Shown: positions 49,001 through 49,602 of the stretch, one piece after another
How positions within the stretch are numbered: the first letter of the stretch is position 1
Layout: each line of letters begins with the position of its first letter
From: Candidatus Gastranaerophilales bacterium
GTDB lineage: Bacteria; Cyanobacteriota; Vampirovibrionia; Gastranaerophilales; Gastranaerophilaceae
Assembly: GCA_944322755.1 (NCBI GenBank)
Contig: CALUPY010000005.1
Coordinates: 1-64,000, forward strand
DNA: 64,000 nucleotides
Direction of reading: 5' to 3'
Program-made: the position numbers and the translations under genes
Notes under the pieces: generated by a model
The model's input: only the letters and a program-made list of their open reading frames with translations
Told to the model about the DNA's origin: nothing
The model's database searches: none

Positions 49001-49156
49001 ATTTGAATAAGCGTTTCCCTCTCCTCCTGTGCCGAGTGATGAAACACCGCCAAGAGAATTTGCACTTTTCTGTTTGTTTAAAAGTACGTTGTTGACAAGT
49101 GATGAAATGGAGGCGTTTCTTGATGAAAGGCCGTTTGTGTAAATACTTATATTCAT
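16001..49156 (-). CDS. Giant FliD-like protein with hook-IN repeats and twelve GLUG modules (11,051 aa)
   Basis: An uninterrupted 33-kb frame, about 1.1 MDa. Residues 1-170 resemble FliD_N: a short start, coil-forming helices, then EYTVKQVATATQAIS, matching the FliD 'y.itV.qLA.a' strand. Residues ~170-890 are hook IN-type repeats (GxFxING, DTIxxxIxxIN, A.i.dG.fvi, ixxGTSNF...GFT). Residues ~890-8980 are an insert: ten tandem ~100-residue IN repeats ending TGDFARVTGLxxY, then twelve GLUG modules with IN linkers bearing AFWGQxxGTIxFSNG and SDTxGFxDFYGL. Residues ~9360-9675 are Tyr/Trp-rich. The last ~250 residues resemble FliD_C, with paired helices (TFTRLRETLDESL ... LEEQYEAVNEMIDKLKYQYN). There is no signal peptide. 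The ATG has GAGGAG 7 bases upstream. The likely role is an extended surface or filament-tip adhesin; family assignment is strong at both ends, function is inferred. Confidence 0.85.
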   Translation of the reverse strand: MNISIYTNGLSSRNASISSLVNNVLLNKQKSANSLGGVSSLGTGGEGNAYSNQINSSYVEYLESLQKTIDDLNSSSTSITNKLGTLSSVKSSYNRTVSSLDDFINSVKNSSASSIWDIFNTNSSAVNGELISGNVDSQRIEYTVKQVATATQAISNALKGVSVDGETKIVDLFAGSFDGKRLTSTRSDLTGSMTMSRLGVTTGTFELGGNLISIKGSDTIDDVIEKLRVNGYKAGFDDYNHFYIESEAGKSMKITNQNTNFGDIMGLTMSEGSFSINGQELYINKDTTLNSLISTINSDSKYGVGAMLKDNKITFVANRTGNVLIEIKKGTSNFTNAIGFTEGGSMNTGSLVIGNDGTAQKLSGNTAVNADSTGYTTGTFKITTGYNGSEQSAVITIEEDDGINDIINKINNSGIGISATIENGVFELVQNNKGSGYTITVEAGTSDFTEFVGMTEGTQSTGILSPGLDGDYFTHTTGTKEITDITTAGAVTAGSFKINGKTIQLKGGSIEEALAEINQYSEELGIVAEYKDNHITIRNRLTGSTALYIEGGTSNFGEITGLTTESVAASNFVAGAEGSASTLTGTEIVNSATEVGVSTIKINGITVNIAEGTLESAIKNINAVSDKTYVEASIDENGKLVLTETRHGSLPISVQDVNGNFGQITGIIGYQVIAGKEEKYGATKTILTTANSVSYGTQIMNSTVVVNGLTIGVGTNISEALNAINAHSAATGVEAFLNDEGRLVLRNIDSGVKNISFQITSGDLGRVVGAGTYTTVDGSNTHVEIQYASVTGGVTGLDDYSQVLKGSTLTIGGVTMDMGETIQDCINIINSHKDETKVEAKLTSTGQFQLVAIDDSIENISYIIGGEGDFGRATGLGSYVIQGNAPDGTPQPTPNAIQMQGAADNLTGDIKVINGTIKIADGAEIDATGKTLDQIISEINNLGLSGVSASIKDGKFTIVSMGTDVPKVTVTGDLARVTGMASYATGGAVVTDQAGTAGGADKTVTHLSGQNDSLTADMTIVSGSITVNGNTIDAAGKTLGEIVTEINDLGLNGITASIKDGKFTVTGTDTVPSVQASGDFARVTGMAEYIIGSGSSSNVVDENTETYTIVQGSEMQLNDSIVSVGGTIKIGDNAEIDTTGKSLAQVINEINAQGIDGLSASVTDGRFTLKVEGSNAPSVTATGDFARITGLASYIVEAGTSSSTEAVTVTQMQGATNTLDGSEVLLNGTVKVGSGAQINTKGMTMQEVIDAINAQGLEGITASIKDGAFTIISENGIVDVQASGDFARVSGLAGTGTAGATTSNTSAESPEVNYKTITLMQGQNTSLNGSERFVGGSIQIDRNAVIDTDGKTLNQVISEINAQNISGVTASIKDGRFTVTSERGQVDVIASGDFARVTGLASYTISEGSSTDTARPVITIHTYTGQADSLTGTETLVSGSVSIGDKTVDAAGKTLAQVVEELNALDIEGVQTAIVNGKFTVTSSSGEIEINATGDAARVTGLAEYNVSSGSSYITMQGQEDSLTGSETIVGGTLQIGVDNFNVAGKTLQQIVDEINDLSEFTNYEASITDGKFTIKFDGAAEEVLATGDFARVTGFATYDTEDGTIENIPGGTITTVQGSTSSLTGDITILGGTLQIQGGTAIDTKGKTLQQIVDEVNAQNITGITASITDGRFTIQGENVTPSIIATGDFARVSGLGDYKIEGGTVEESEPMMVTRHYGKVSDLTGDEVILSGTLKIGDAPEINTKFKNINQIVDEINALGIDGVTASVTNGKFTIDSLNGELSITATGDFARVTGLGDYTVSAADQVQTGPITITRHYGTASTLTGEETIIGGTLKVGDAAEISTKDKTLNQIAAEINALGLDGVTASIKDGRFTIESTVGELAITATGDFARVTGLADYEVEAGTSTVYSGNFINTVNRITEEEALAQGYTIIKTAQDLDNIRNNVDENGNITGKYILMNNIDLSAYENWDPIGDDSNAFTGEFNGNGYVISNLTIDRADESNVGLFGITTDAEIKNVGIENANVVGYVNVGALAGTLGGNVTNAYATGNVSGAGSMGGLIGAGYIQRDGLTFTGHTDIYSSYADVDVTVTQNSDGDIFGMALLGVGGLIGDIFGGTISESYATGDVTADIGGSYLGGLVGNNIASTIKNAYATGTVSNTDTVVAGGLVGSLWGGQISVLGITVTIDGVAQIQNSYATGNVSVQNVSQGKTGGLIGVADGSISGYIQNSFWNTDSTGASQAVGGVDSIAGASSDMSMDNIKAAGWDESIWDLSGATPTLKDQNAYAENFVAKVDYISEKEAIAQGYTVIKTAEDLNNIRNNVDENGNITGKYILMNNIDLSSFENWDPIGDGPTVFTGELNGNGFVIKNMTIDRADESNVGLFGYAKDAVVKNLGIENANVNGSAAVGALGGNFVGEVTNTYATGTVTGDLDVGGLIGINFTLNRNNSLRPDDWTIEGGSTISYSYTDVDVSSTGLMNDGYAATFTSPAYYNAIGGLVGNSANATISQSYVLGNVSGEKIGSFEQGDEDTSYVGGAVGVSWGTTISNTFVSGDVIGGQDFGSTGGLVGIHSDEYEIQFLGRIMPISVNKGAIINSYATGAVTGGSEDVITGGLVGAVSQSTDLDTYLQNSFWDINSTGQANALDSVLEDGYAVFGFNAVDANYTGTGASSDMSSAQNFIDAGWSEEIWDFSGNASSLTGTNTPSENFVSQTNHISESAAIAQGYTVIKTAEDLNNIRNNLSGKYIIMGDIDLSGYTNWDPIGDDSAAFTGELNGNGYVIKNLTIDRTDEDYVGLFGSSQGEIKNVGLENVNVKGGNYTGAIAGNLEGNIYNSFATGSVTGKNYTGGLVGSTFESANIQYAYSDVDVTGEAGAGGIAGYAVLSEISYSYSTGNVTGTKNIGGLIGLSAGNNLTNTYSTGNVKGTENVGGLLGSYMISPLGYKTGRIKNSYAAGEVSGTTNTGGFIGHASGEQMPGMSDELTGIENSFWNADTTGQPNAFGYEDIDYPVLIVGTLSSDMSSAQNFIDAGWSEDVWDFSGDMPTLKQANKTVNPTINITNPYATGEAPDPRYDDTTITGSVNAGEMADSAFWGQKDGVLTIYVDDGKIHDDSPYAASGKTGFNIEIKINANDTRTAIMNRINLLAEDDYWVTEDGDAGQPITEDDLVLVREGTGVYAKIDENGNLTLTGEGKVSIVSDTSGFSDFYGLTATDTVHKGEVIVEEETISASGELHKGNFTNSIKRLTEEQAVEQGYTIIKTAQDLDNIRNNVDENGNITGKYILMNDIDLSAYENWNPIGDSSSAFKGTFDGNGYVISNLTINRADESNVGLFGYAKDAVVKNLGIENANVNGDVFIGVLAGVFSGEVTNTYATGTASGAMSVGGLIGEDFTIIRNGMEYSVIGSNISYSYANVDVSSTVDNTDSDPSILGVQYRGFGGLVGHSANSTISESYATGNISETGNATNCLFVGGGLVGHSEGSTLSNTYATGNVSGQNEGFAGGLVGLHLSESFAHYVAGFLPLQLNTAKGSITNSFATGSVSCSISSGNVGSTAGLVGAVSENTDLDTYIQNVFWDADSTGQQNLIGKIYKFDALKYADDETFYQDANYTGTGASSDMSMDNIKAAGWDESIWDLSGSTPTLKDQNASKFTQQIYQLTEDEALKQGYTLIKTAEDLNNIRNNLSGKYILMGDIDLSGYTNWTPIGDDSNAFTGTLNGNGFVIKNLTIDRADETYVGLFGYAKNAVIKNLGIENANVNGGGVVGVLGGTISGEITNTYVTGTVTGKGFVGGLVGEDFVFDKSSLDLNEWTVNGSNISYAYADVDVTCIGDKNYEFEDIYNFFTHNSIGGLVGTSANSTISESYALGNVSGEQISSDTICYTGGLTGASWGSTLSNTFASGDVTGGQHFVSSTGGLVGMHVPYYFTANVDLGIAQFPISIPTNEGAIINSYATGSVTGSNSAGIIGLLFGGIEIDSYLQNTFWDSTSTGQTNAIKSTAPDLVNMELITDANYTGTGASSDMSSSQNFIDAGWSDEVWDFSKNPPTLKQTVQDGRVTTLTGSVNVEELLEYSAAGLDDGEITFSDGTKVTIDADAEKNIDAAIKAIKAAGLDISVGYEGKIYISSTNGPISIVADTSGFSQLVGLMETDTTYDGEVITEQVDPNAPVVDFINPVTQLTEEEAIAQGYTVIKTAADLDNIRNNVDENGNITGQYILMGDIDLSSYSNWTAIGTDASAFTGELNGNGYAIKNLTIDGTNSDYAGLFGYANNLAVISNVALKNVSIKAANNNTGALIAKMGDGAVIENSYATGTIEANGITGGLAGTMESGAKIMSSNSGLTMVGNTADYTGGIAGVLEKGAVIEDSTSASIIRDGSNLGGFAGLLNGTVKNSSFTGTVEGVENIGGIAAVIGSTGIAQNITVSGTISGTQYVGGVAGTMENGGMLSYSSIHASVYGIGDDNSIIGGLVGDNYGEITETTFSGNVNGKSDVGGFVGVNDATGNIHDTGVMSGSVTGDTGVGGIAGENYGKIRDYILVSGTVKGNSEVGGFVGVMYDGGEIANSYNLGTVQGKETIGGLVGLMNGGTIEYSYSEAVVSGDNTIGGLVGITNGGSIENSYAGGLVYGVHNTGGLAGEANGGTITDAYFNIESTNQIHGYGVLLAGVAQDSATGLTSFEIANSSEYDWINNFKTNLESNGITIPEHSSALSETAGVYRLTEEEAIALGYTVIKTADDLAAMKNNLSGKYILMNDIDLSGISNWAPIGTDFYSAFTGVFNGNGFTISNLTIDRADENNIGLFGYTFGAEIANVRLENVNINGGAAVGGLVGYSDTTKIYNSSVVNGNISAGGHVGGLVGTLASSTISNSYTDITITATDMIAGGLAGYACWSDNSEIISSGDNHSYIFNSYSSSNVMCDNNGGGLIGFLSDAFVYSSYANCDGNGGGLVGAEGGYGNNFVSTFWDKDKKHGYTTQYQLIPDDDTYVTTPPNESSVTYQGLTSEEFKNSQNFIDAGWSENVWDFSGEAPVLKTQNIFSTPVSATPPDTETPDMPDTPATGQGTELTGSVDTDDLADTAFWGQKDGVLTIHVDDGTADGFDVEIQIDAGDTRTDVLNKINDLAEDLILPEWVGDGGQHQDDQSPEPSTPSGTGNYEVIREGTGVYAKIDENGNLTLTGEGKVSIVSDTSGFADFYGLDADGAEYDGEQTFSVEQTTQHSTLTGSVDTTELTGGAFWGQSSGTIEFSNGAKVTIAATDDLDTVLQKINDAGLSAEIDENGFIKISDDSEYIRITYDNTGFSEFYGLKTPTPIIVSQGSADNLTGSEQIISGNITLSYDDRKHVIQTDGKTVDQIIEEINAKNISGIIASIEDGRFTITSINNDKINITGTNDAARVLGIANYSVEAAATNHLTEEEAIAKGYTIIKSASDLQNIGSSGRYILMCDIDMSGVTDWTPKSSFYGVFDGNGYTIRNFTSTNGGLFGILEGEVRNLTMENVNVSAETGAVGAIANEGGRDNNVGKIYNTFVSGTVSGEDGGDFIGVGGLVGGRYSFSPTGGKNVNIINSGADVTINAKGNAGGLVGFGGGTIINSYANVNIQTEGNAGGIIGYAWEDYDLLLKNVFSTGTISNNSNSGNSDIGGIIGTTVSAGGDLKLINSYSTATLSSNYGNIGGLIGYSLYDETYIENSYYSGVITGSAYASGLIHDNSSFYYSIKNSFWNVELSGVSTSECGGTGLTNAQMADMQNFINAGWDESVWDFSGSTPTFNQEAQKSSILYGSKMVDNSSLAFNGQKDGTLTFSNGVSIDISKTDSLSVVRKKMEEAGLYTNTSCGFTIIGSGTDNLTVVSDTSGFAKYWGLTSEWSTPGIVTNTYYNPKENEIIQQGSGLTIQGASSNLSGDDVILSGSVSVGGNSIDTTGKTLQEIVDEINALDIKNVTASIEDGKFTIRSASKISVSGTGDFARVTGIASYEVQGTGKISEADAIEQGYTIIKTAEDLNNIRNDAINGDITGKYILMNDIDLASFGDWESIEGFQGIFNGNGYAIKNLHGDSGLFDDLNNAEIKNLRLENVDIEGYMGVGSLASQAYNNTIISNIYVTGSVTATRVYAGGLLGCLGTYGSDASTVTNAYVDVDVTVKGEETLDSDEHSQSGALFGAMYSGTNVSNVYVAGSVNAYDGYKTLIGQFDASENSSDFSNVYWNTDESNIDAICIENYGEITITNVTGKTTGELSNPSTFTDTGWDESVWDFSAGTPELRIFGTHSILGSVDTTDLSGDYFTGQQSGTISFSDGTNVTIDATDNLNTVLDKINAAGLSAQIDDKGRILLTSSKTDKLSVTSDNTGFTDFYGLSDVITYDGELEIGVGEIIPGSREPEENEEINLEKNSYLEGTVNTQGFSNNAFYGQKDGVLTFSDGTVVNISANDTRAQVLKKINEAGLKTVILSDGAIQISKEGSGGLSIVSDTSRFAEFYGLLSTDKNYSGSISSSQETTNSVTMQGASDSLTGNEKFVSGTIEIADSVIDAAGKTLNQVIDEINALNIEGLSVSLKDGRFTIESTSGIVNVQATGDAARVTGISSYIVQNVSVSRDFITSVDKISEADAIAQGYTVIKTAEDLLKINDDLEGKYILMNDIDMSSVLNFTAIGGSDVFEGIFDGNGFVIKNLTINDTTSESVGLFGMNQGTIKNVGLENVYISGYGATGALVGANVAYGVVSNSYSTGVVRNTDPDASDSTVLANAGGLIGLNYFGGTITDSWSSAEVESKNYAGGLLGANAAGNISNSYATGNVSGEYGVGGLIGMSANTSGFSIKNTYATGNVTGTNRVGGLIGATQDETVENSYAMGSVTGVSDVGGLIGSFISNTTVTNSFWAVDSTGQDTSAGGTGITSSDFADLTMFVNAGWDESIWDFSGSAPALKDQNSGNSTQDIAKITGSVDTSGFTGEAFYGQQSGTISFSDGTNVTIGANDDLNTVIQKINAAGLTAEIDASGRISISKEGAKDLSVASDDTGFAAMYGLLNTDTVYSGGFETTFEEASTVPESSTLTGSVDVTDLNDAAFWGQTASTITFSNGASITISESDTRSDVLQKLNNAGLTAAIDENGHITITAKDTADLKVTSDDTGFTGFYGLGETDTNYSGSSSISTIQEEIIVDVNTIMQGSQTSLTGSELVLGGTLKVGNGTVIDATGKTIQQIVNEVNAQKLTGITASITDGRFTITSENGEVAVVATGDLARVTGLDDYVVDRVTADDADVTLITRYTGSSTGLTGNETIVGGTIKVGNGAEIKTKGKTLQQIADEINAQNISGITASITDGKFTIDSKNGSVSIAVSGDFARVTGMGDYRVGSAASQTTPSTEETLTFVQGSSQNLTGDEYILSGTISIEGEGTAIDGLETKGKTINQIISFINSMVPKYQASITDGKFTINGDVKISATGDFARVTGLGDYTVEAAEITSETAPGTGSSTSAIDSVGFISEVDRLTESEAIAQGYTIIKTADDLDNIRNNMSGKYILMNDIDLSSESNWAPIGLFNGTFDGNGYVIKNLTINDNSVMYAGLFSETGPNSIIKNVGLENVNINASKAVAGALVGQNKGEITNCYATGTVSGDDYVGGLVGFNDSFNLPKTTTILNSYAQVDVTGTSYVGGLVGENNYGAVENSYATGNVTGSQYYIGGLVGQNYGSSSSISNSYATGNVSGSIAVGGLTGGTEGYIENSYSSGRVTGTDSTKTGGLSGYTENESKITNSFWDTQKSGQSSSFGGQGLTSSQMSNAQTFIDAGWSEDVWDFSGSAPVLKVQSAAADSSEGSTPVNKTTITGSVSTTNMADNYFWNQKNGVLTIHVDDGTADGFDVTINISATDTRSDIIEKINDLGKDITISDWPSEGETGHVPAGTETEIKETGESIWKKGTGVFAELDENGRIRIYSDNALSLEITSDTSGFADFYGLDSEKTIYTGNQDISTTTVGNPGSTTITGSVNVTGMADNAFYGQKTGSIYFSNGKHINVNENDSRTIILQKMENIGLDVNIIDGKISISGEEGLRITQDITNFSDFYGLRSKVNTYDGEIHSEEIIVSAESTPDTGSSAATGIVRLSEEEAIAQGYTIIKTAQDLDNIRNNVNADGDIIGKYILMNDIDLSGYANWDPIGDLSSSFQAEFNGNGHVIKNLTIDRADENRIGLFGFIGRGASIKNVGLENVNISGNSAVGGLAGKVESNSTNTAIEISNCYVTGTINGGYATGGLVGRSSSGIIKNSYFIGDTSGGQCVGGITGVNSGSIENCFASGSVTGTNVQVGGLVGNNADTVVNSFWNTEYIESGMYNQDSGSSIGVESNNQGITTSEFSNAQTFIDAGWDENIWDFSGGMPAFKSPGSSSSGGSTDTFSSSLTGSVDAGSMTDAAFWGQQSGTMTIHVDDGTADGFDVTINISATDTRSDIIEKINDLGTGTIWGDFGDNGSHVEAGSDADTPEDSGTEFVTGATGVFAELDENGRIRIYSDNALSLEITSDTSGFADFYGLSESGKTYTGFTSTKTEGELAPATSTLTGGVDTSDYVDAAFWGQKDGILKFTNGMSVEISATDNRTDVLNKLNAIEGVTAIINAEGKIQITAENAQDLMVESDTTGFADFYGLTSAGGVYGGSVNSSEIVIDAGESTLTGSVNTLELSGGAFYGQNTGTISFSNGTTVNINSTDTLAQVLQKINDAGLQASINADGKIEITATGASDLSVTSDTTGFTDFYGLKTNSVYYSGSPEQNTQIADAGADTSSTLTGAVDTRTYSGDAFTGQQSGSITFSNGTTVSINAADDLNTVLQKLNNAGFKASINADGKIEITADGTLNLKVTSDTTGFSEMYGLGSSQTFHAGSLTAETETIKGSEGGASSSTITGSVDTRDFADAAFWGQKDGTINFSNGISIAISATDTVSKVIEKMNAAGLQAAINSGGKITITAENTSSLNVISDTSGFADFYGISVYGGTYTGSISTSGIMTPTRQSRSISLMSTSPSSGVSGTTSDGENVGQTFSKLTGTNNVTNTTQILESIITISYKNDAGVDTSKTYTLKAGTLQSAMDTINNSNWYVKAQITEDGKFELISRAVGPFDIKISMEKVDGVAGDFGRVVGMATQTTLDGDKSQERKDPATITGGTSGLTLTDQILGENSITIWMTRERPGFTGVDTMTGTGDLASVARTITFRDSNGDGKITIAEAIDQINAEASTTKVKASLINGQFVLTQIDDQNADDKSKYNTNGGANTAGEGDTIKYTIQGTGDFEHITGLDAYSVASSTANTEKGDDNGYHYHAVVTSTVKNDGGTIKSGSVNLNGTMVDVSGLTVQGVIDKINNSYSSVATAGWDNGKLVIMLKRQSNSASSASSTAASVTASGDAARVLGLAGYSVSSGSVTAGVYRNHWEYSYDYWSEKTDDWDLSKDHSGADNYSYDTSVEYGTTYEYKYQDEIWTDRTWGASTTKSTFSGDKYRNQSYTSSIETNKTTHTTGTTYGTTVKTTGSDGYYTTNVTSEWVTTINGSASSQSAADSALNSAGSGYGSGYTYVGSSWANSSGGYDWAAHIYKSTTTSTWVEGDKKTETLTTSTTYQTSIETNLTTWYSGSYQERTQDSAWSTRDTGYGNTISDPSDRVRNQHVYSRTWYYETYWTKDYSTTYSTDTREGYYNAPGFKYSVGLTYRNVSSTHVVDQYTNGKIQSSTSYNSSTFNTHFAGQQGGTITISSSYFGNIASFSYSSTTSINSILQSLRNSTGIESVSSDGTSIVTDGYYGKVTISDTGNAAKLLGIATSGTNGSANRTNKSDDDWNGITKKTDTLTGSRTDLYGDFSFALQEGGSFDLYLGNRLLKTITYSAGSTIDYILSQMQGTYVYDTGKYITDPFSDKVYDEEEYDLYGTAYTDSSGRIYYTASYSAKLDSQGRIVITSDVYNSAQSETISVKNDTGNFTHLAGLTSNGHNYAENNDPVIESWGYDRLTGSVKNLTKGHLLGNLTAETFRISGGNGTFNVSISSTDTIQDIINKVYSQTNGAYKADLDEEGRFYIESTIQTPTDTQVTTTDLTQRLGLVAVDRSTGPSSQTETGDQGYFIYETQTDGGGVFGMKPNSIFTGLKDGQLTFTLHARESTGETGSITYRPDITYTIDIVYNDTVSSVLNKMKQAILAGEDDIWEHDDVTDENRADRIDFHVNYDETTNLGKIYLQIIGNYASAITFDNDTSGFVEMAGLSKDVTVYDPNYTSESKGPGKSQLTGSVSNLTANHIFGSMTAGSMTISAGSTTKTIDVLATDRIQDVIDKINEGGIFEAGLDNLNRFWIKTVGQNASDITVSGTTDFYNLVGLKGKTWTYNTTTELGSLGYSKITGSVYGLTTDRTFNNMTSGAFTISADGHRTLNVNVEQGVTSVGDVIDFINNSADSDFTASLDDSGRIVISTKIDNGATIVINDGTTNYAQILGLTAGTLGGNAVGVNGASDVYSTLTGSTTGLDNSMRFSAGDFIISVTNPDGQKVSQTFTLTGNETLADISSMISNSSLGISAVMDASTNSLALRSKTAGNYIIEVTDGTSDFSETVGFTRNGSQANPSQIGSLSTLTSNSTVHSVQTLGFSAGDFYINLVNTDGSISDSLRIEISQYDTIDSIISKINNSGFGIAATINADGRMVLTRTETTTAGGISVTKGTSDFTNKIGFTSGGNLSSGAQIENGVDAERTVITSNEIAVANPTVSLSTIGITAGNFKINGANINVTENDSIATLLGKINAAFSSTDPNGVYAEFINDRIVLTSNSASGDARINIEAGTTNLTDMIGWTSGSNIVQNAQTLGDNAIFTLNGQEFETQSNVVSLDKHGNLVDTDSSDEAIRLTLKATGSGTIDIGKNSVTNAFNKLNTFVKRFNEAMGLSQNKVFEGDAAFESLIVNIKKALTDNVGTYRQIQRQMSDIGINVAISGGVSSSDGRVTISLNKDKFINAFMNDPEKVKGILIGNDRKPINNAEAGTFTRLRETLDESLQTNGYFASTSKLLESTNKSIMNEIAMNTSELNNVKASMAFEQNSLASNQAELADFLAQLEEQYEAVNEMIDKLKYQYNQSLTRLVLNPTENALRNM
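20130..21070 (-). other. Tyr/Trp/Thr/Ser-rich block inside the giant protein
   Basis: Residues about 9360-9675. Its first 118 residues hold 15 Tyr and 6 Trp among many Ser and Thr (phrases such as WEYSYDYW, TTYEYKYQDEIW). The repeat pattern of the neighbouring hook-IN units stops at its start and resumes at its end. The 3,980-residue paralogue has no such block. Confidence 0.75.
21656..21691 (-). other. EF-hand-like calcium loop in the giant protein
   Basis: Residues 9156-9167 read DSNGDGKITIAE. Positions 1, 3, 5, 6, 8, 9 and 12 (D, N, D, G, I, T, E) fit the canonical calcium-binding loop. It sits inside a hook-IN unit just before AIDQIN, at the position matching the loop in the smaller paralogue. 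Confidence 0.65.
23930..24019 (-). repeat. 90-bp near-identical intragenic repeat, copy 1
   Basis: Matches 25631-25720 with a single mismatch. It encodes the IN-type linker with VDDGTADGFDV and ATDTRSDIIEKINDLG. The similarity continues with more mismatches on the downstream coding side. Confidence 0.9.
25631..25720 (-). repeat. 90-bp near-identical intragenic repeat, copy 2
   Basis: Partner of 23930-24019, differing at one base. The two copies flank GLUG module 12 and its linkers, so recombination between them would remove one module in frame. Confidence 0.9.
33633..33715 (-). repeat. 83-bp exact intragenic repeat, copy 1
   Basis: Identical over 83 bases to 39555-39637. It encodes the linker segment AKIDENGNLTLTGEGKVSIV and following residues, after GLUG module 7. 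Confidence 0.92.
39555..39637 (-). repeat. 83-bp exact intragenic repeat, copy 2
   Basis: Identical to 33633-33715, but following GLUG module 3. Exact identity at synonymous sites indicates recent duplication or gene conversion within the gene. Confidence 0.92.
43410..46450 (-). repeat. Tandem array of ten ~100-residue hook-IN repeats
   Basis: Ten units of about 305 bases. Each reads roughly: LTGSExxxxGTxxIG, xIDTxGKTLxQIxxEINAxxI, GxTASIxDGxFTI, then ATGDFARVTGLxxY. The IN core (DTxGKTLxQIxxEIN) matches the flagellin hook IN motif. The array lies between the N-terminal FliD-like part and the first GLUG module; isolated units of the same kind recur later, before modules 8 to 11. Confidence 0.8.
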
Positions 49157-49272
49157 GCCAAAACTCCTCTCACCACAAGCAAGAGGCTATATTCTGAAAT
49201 ATGCCATTGTTTGACTACACATTTTTTCATGCGTACATCCTTGGGGTATATTTTCAATTTACACAACTCGAC
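49157..49272 (-). promoter_or_regulatory. Structured leader of the 11,051-aa gene
   Basis: About 116 nt. It shows three hairpins: ACGCAT/ATGTGT; then GGC-ATATT / AATAT-GCC with a TCAG loop and one bulge (49205-49185); then CCTCT/AGAGG (49186-49182 with 49170-49166). The last stem pairs the Shine-Dalgarno AGAGGAG (49170-49164), seven bases before the ATG. The second and third stems share two bases, so they cannot both form fully. Confidence 0.6.
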
Positions 49273-49307
49273 ATAAACAGTATATCACATTGATATAAAT
49301 AACGCAA
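49269..49307 (-). promoter_or_regulatory. Promoter of the 11,051-aa gene
   Basis: Minus strand: TTGCGT (49307-49302), 17-base spacer ending TG-A, TATACT (49284-49279), an extended -10 sigma70-type promoter. The 25 bases from 49293 to 49269 match the divergent promoter at 24 positions. It does not resemble a sigma28 flagellar promoter. Confidence 0.75.
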
Positions 49308-49400
49308 TAGCATAATTGTAAATGTTACAATATCGGATAGAAAGTATGCTTGATTTTCAATAATTTAGGAATGTTTTCTTTACAATTTTTATATTCTTGA

Positions 49401-49439
49401 TTGCAGAAGTGATGTCAATATGATATACTGTTTATGTCG
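49401..49439 (+). promoter_or_regulatory. Promoter of the 3,980-aa gene
   Basis: TTGCAG (49401-49406), 17-base spacer ending TG-A, TATACT (49424-49429). The 25 bases 49415-49439 are the twin of the divergent promoter. Between the two promoters lie about 90 AT-rich bases with no further feature I can name. Confidence 0.75.
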
Positions 49440-49602
49440 TAGTAGAGTTGATTAAAATTAAACAGGTCCGTATGGATTCAAATTCATTTGCAAAAATGAA
49501 AAATAGTGCTGGTTTTTGCCGTGCAAAAAGAGCAGAAATGCTTTGCACGTGTGTTTGTGCAGCAATAGTCCTTCCTGATTTTAATCGGAAGGGCAGGCTG
49601 GC
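49436..49602 (+). promoter_or_regulatory. Structured leader of the 3,980-aa gene
   Basis: About 167 nt with three hairpins in series. TTCATTT/AAATGAA closes on a GCAA tetraloop (49483-49500). CGTGCAA/TTGCACG, with an inner AGCA/TGCT, closes on a GAAA tetraloop (49520-49549). CCTTCC-GAT/ATC-GGAAGG closes on TTTA (49570-49592). The last stem contains GGAAGG, a possible ribosome site ten bases before the ATG; GGCAGG nearer the start is an alternative. Confidence 0.65.

Noticed and set aside
16001-49156. Regular repeats considered as CRISPR or satellite DNA
   Set aside because: The units are ~300 bases, diverged at DNA level, conserved at protein level and in frame throughout, so they are coding repeats.
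16001-49156. Filamentous-haemagglutinin type two-partner secretion or autotransporter
   Set aside because: There is no Sec signal, no TPS domain at the N-terminus, no C-terminal barrel and no TpsB gene next door; both ends look like FliD.
49269-49439. Sigma28 or sigma54 flagellar promoters for the giant genes
   Set aside because: No TAAA-N15-GCCGATAA or GG-N10-GC element is visible; both promoters fit an extended -10 housekeeping type.
49157-49602. Cyclic di-GMP (GEMM) riboswitch in the divergent leaders
   Set aside because: Hairpins with GNRA loops are present, but I cannot find the conserved GEMM core sequences; I report structured leaders without a ligand.
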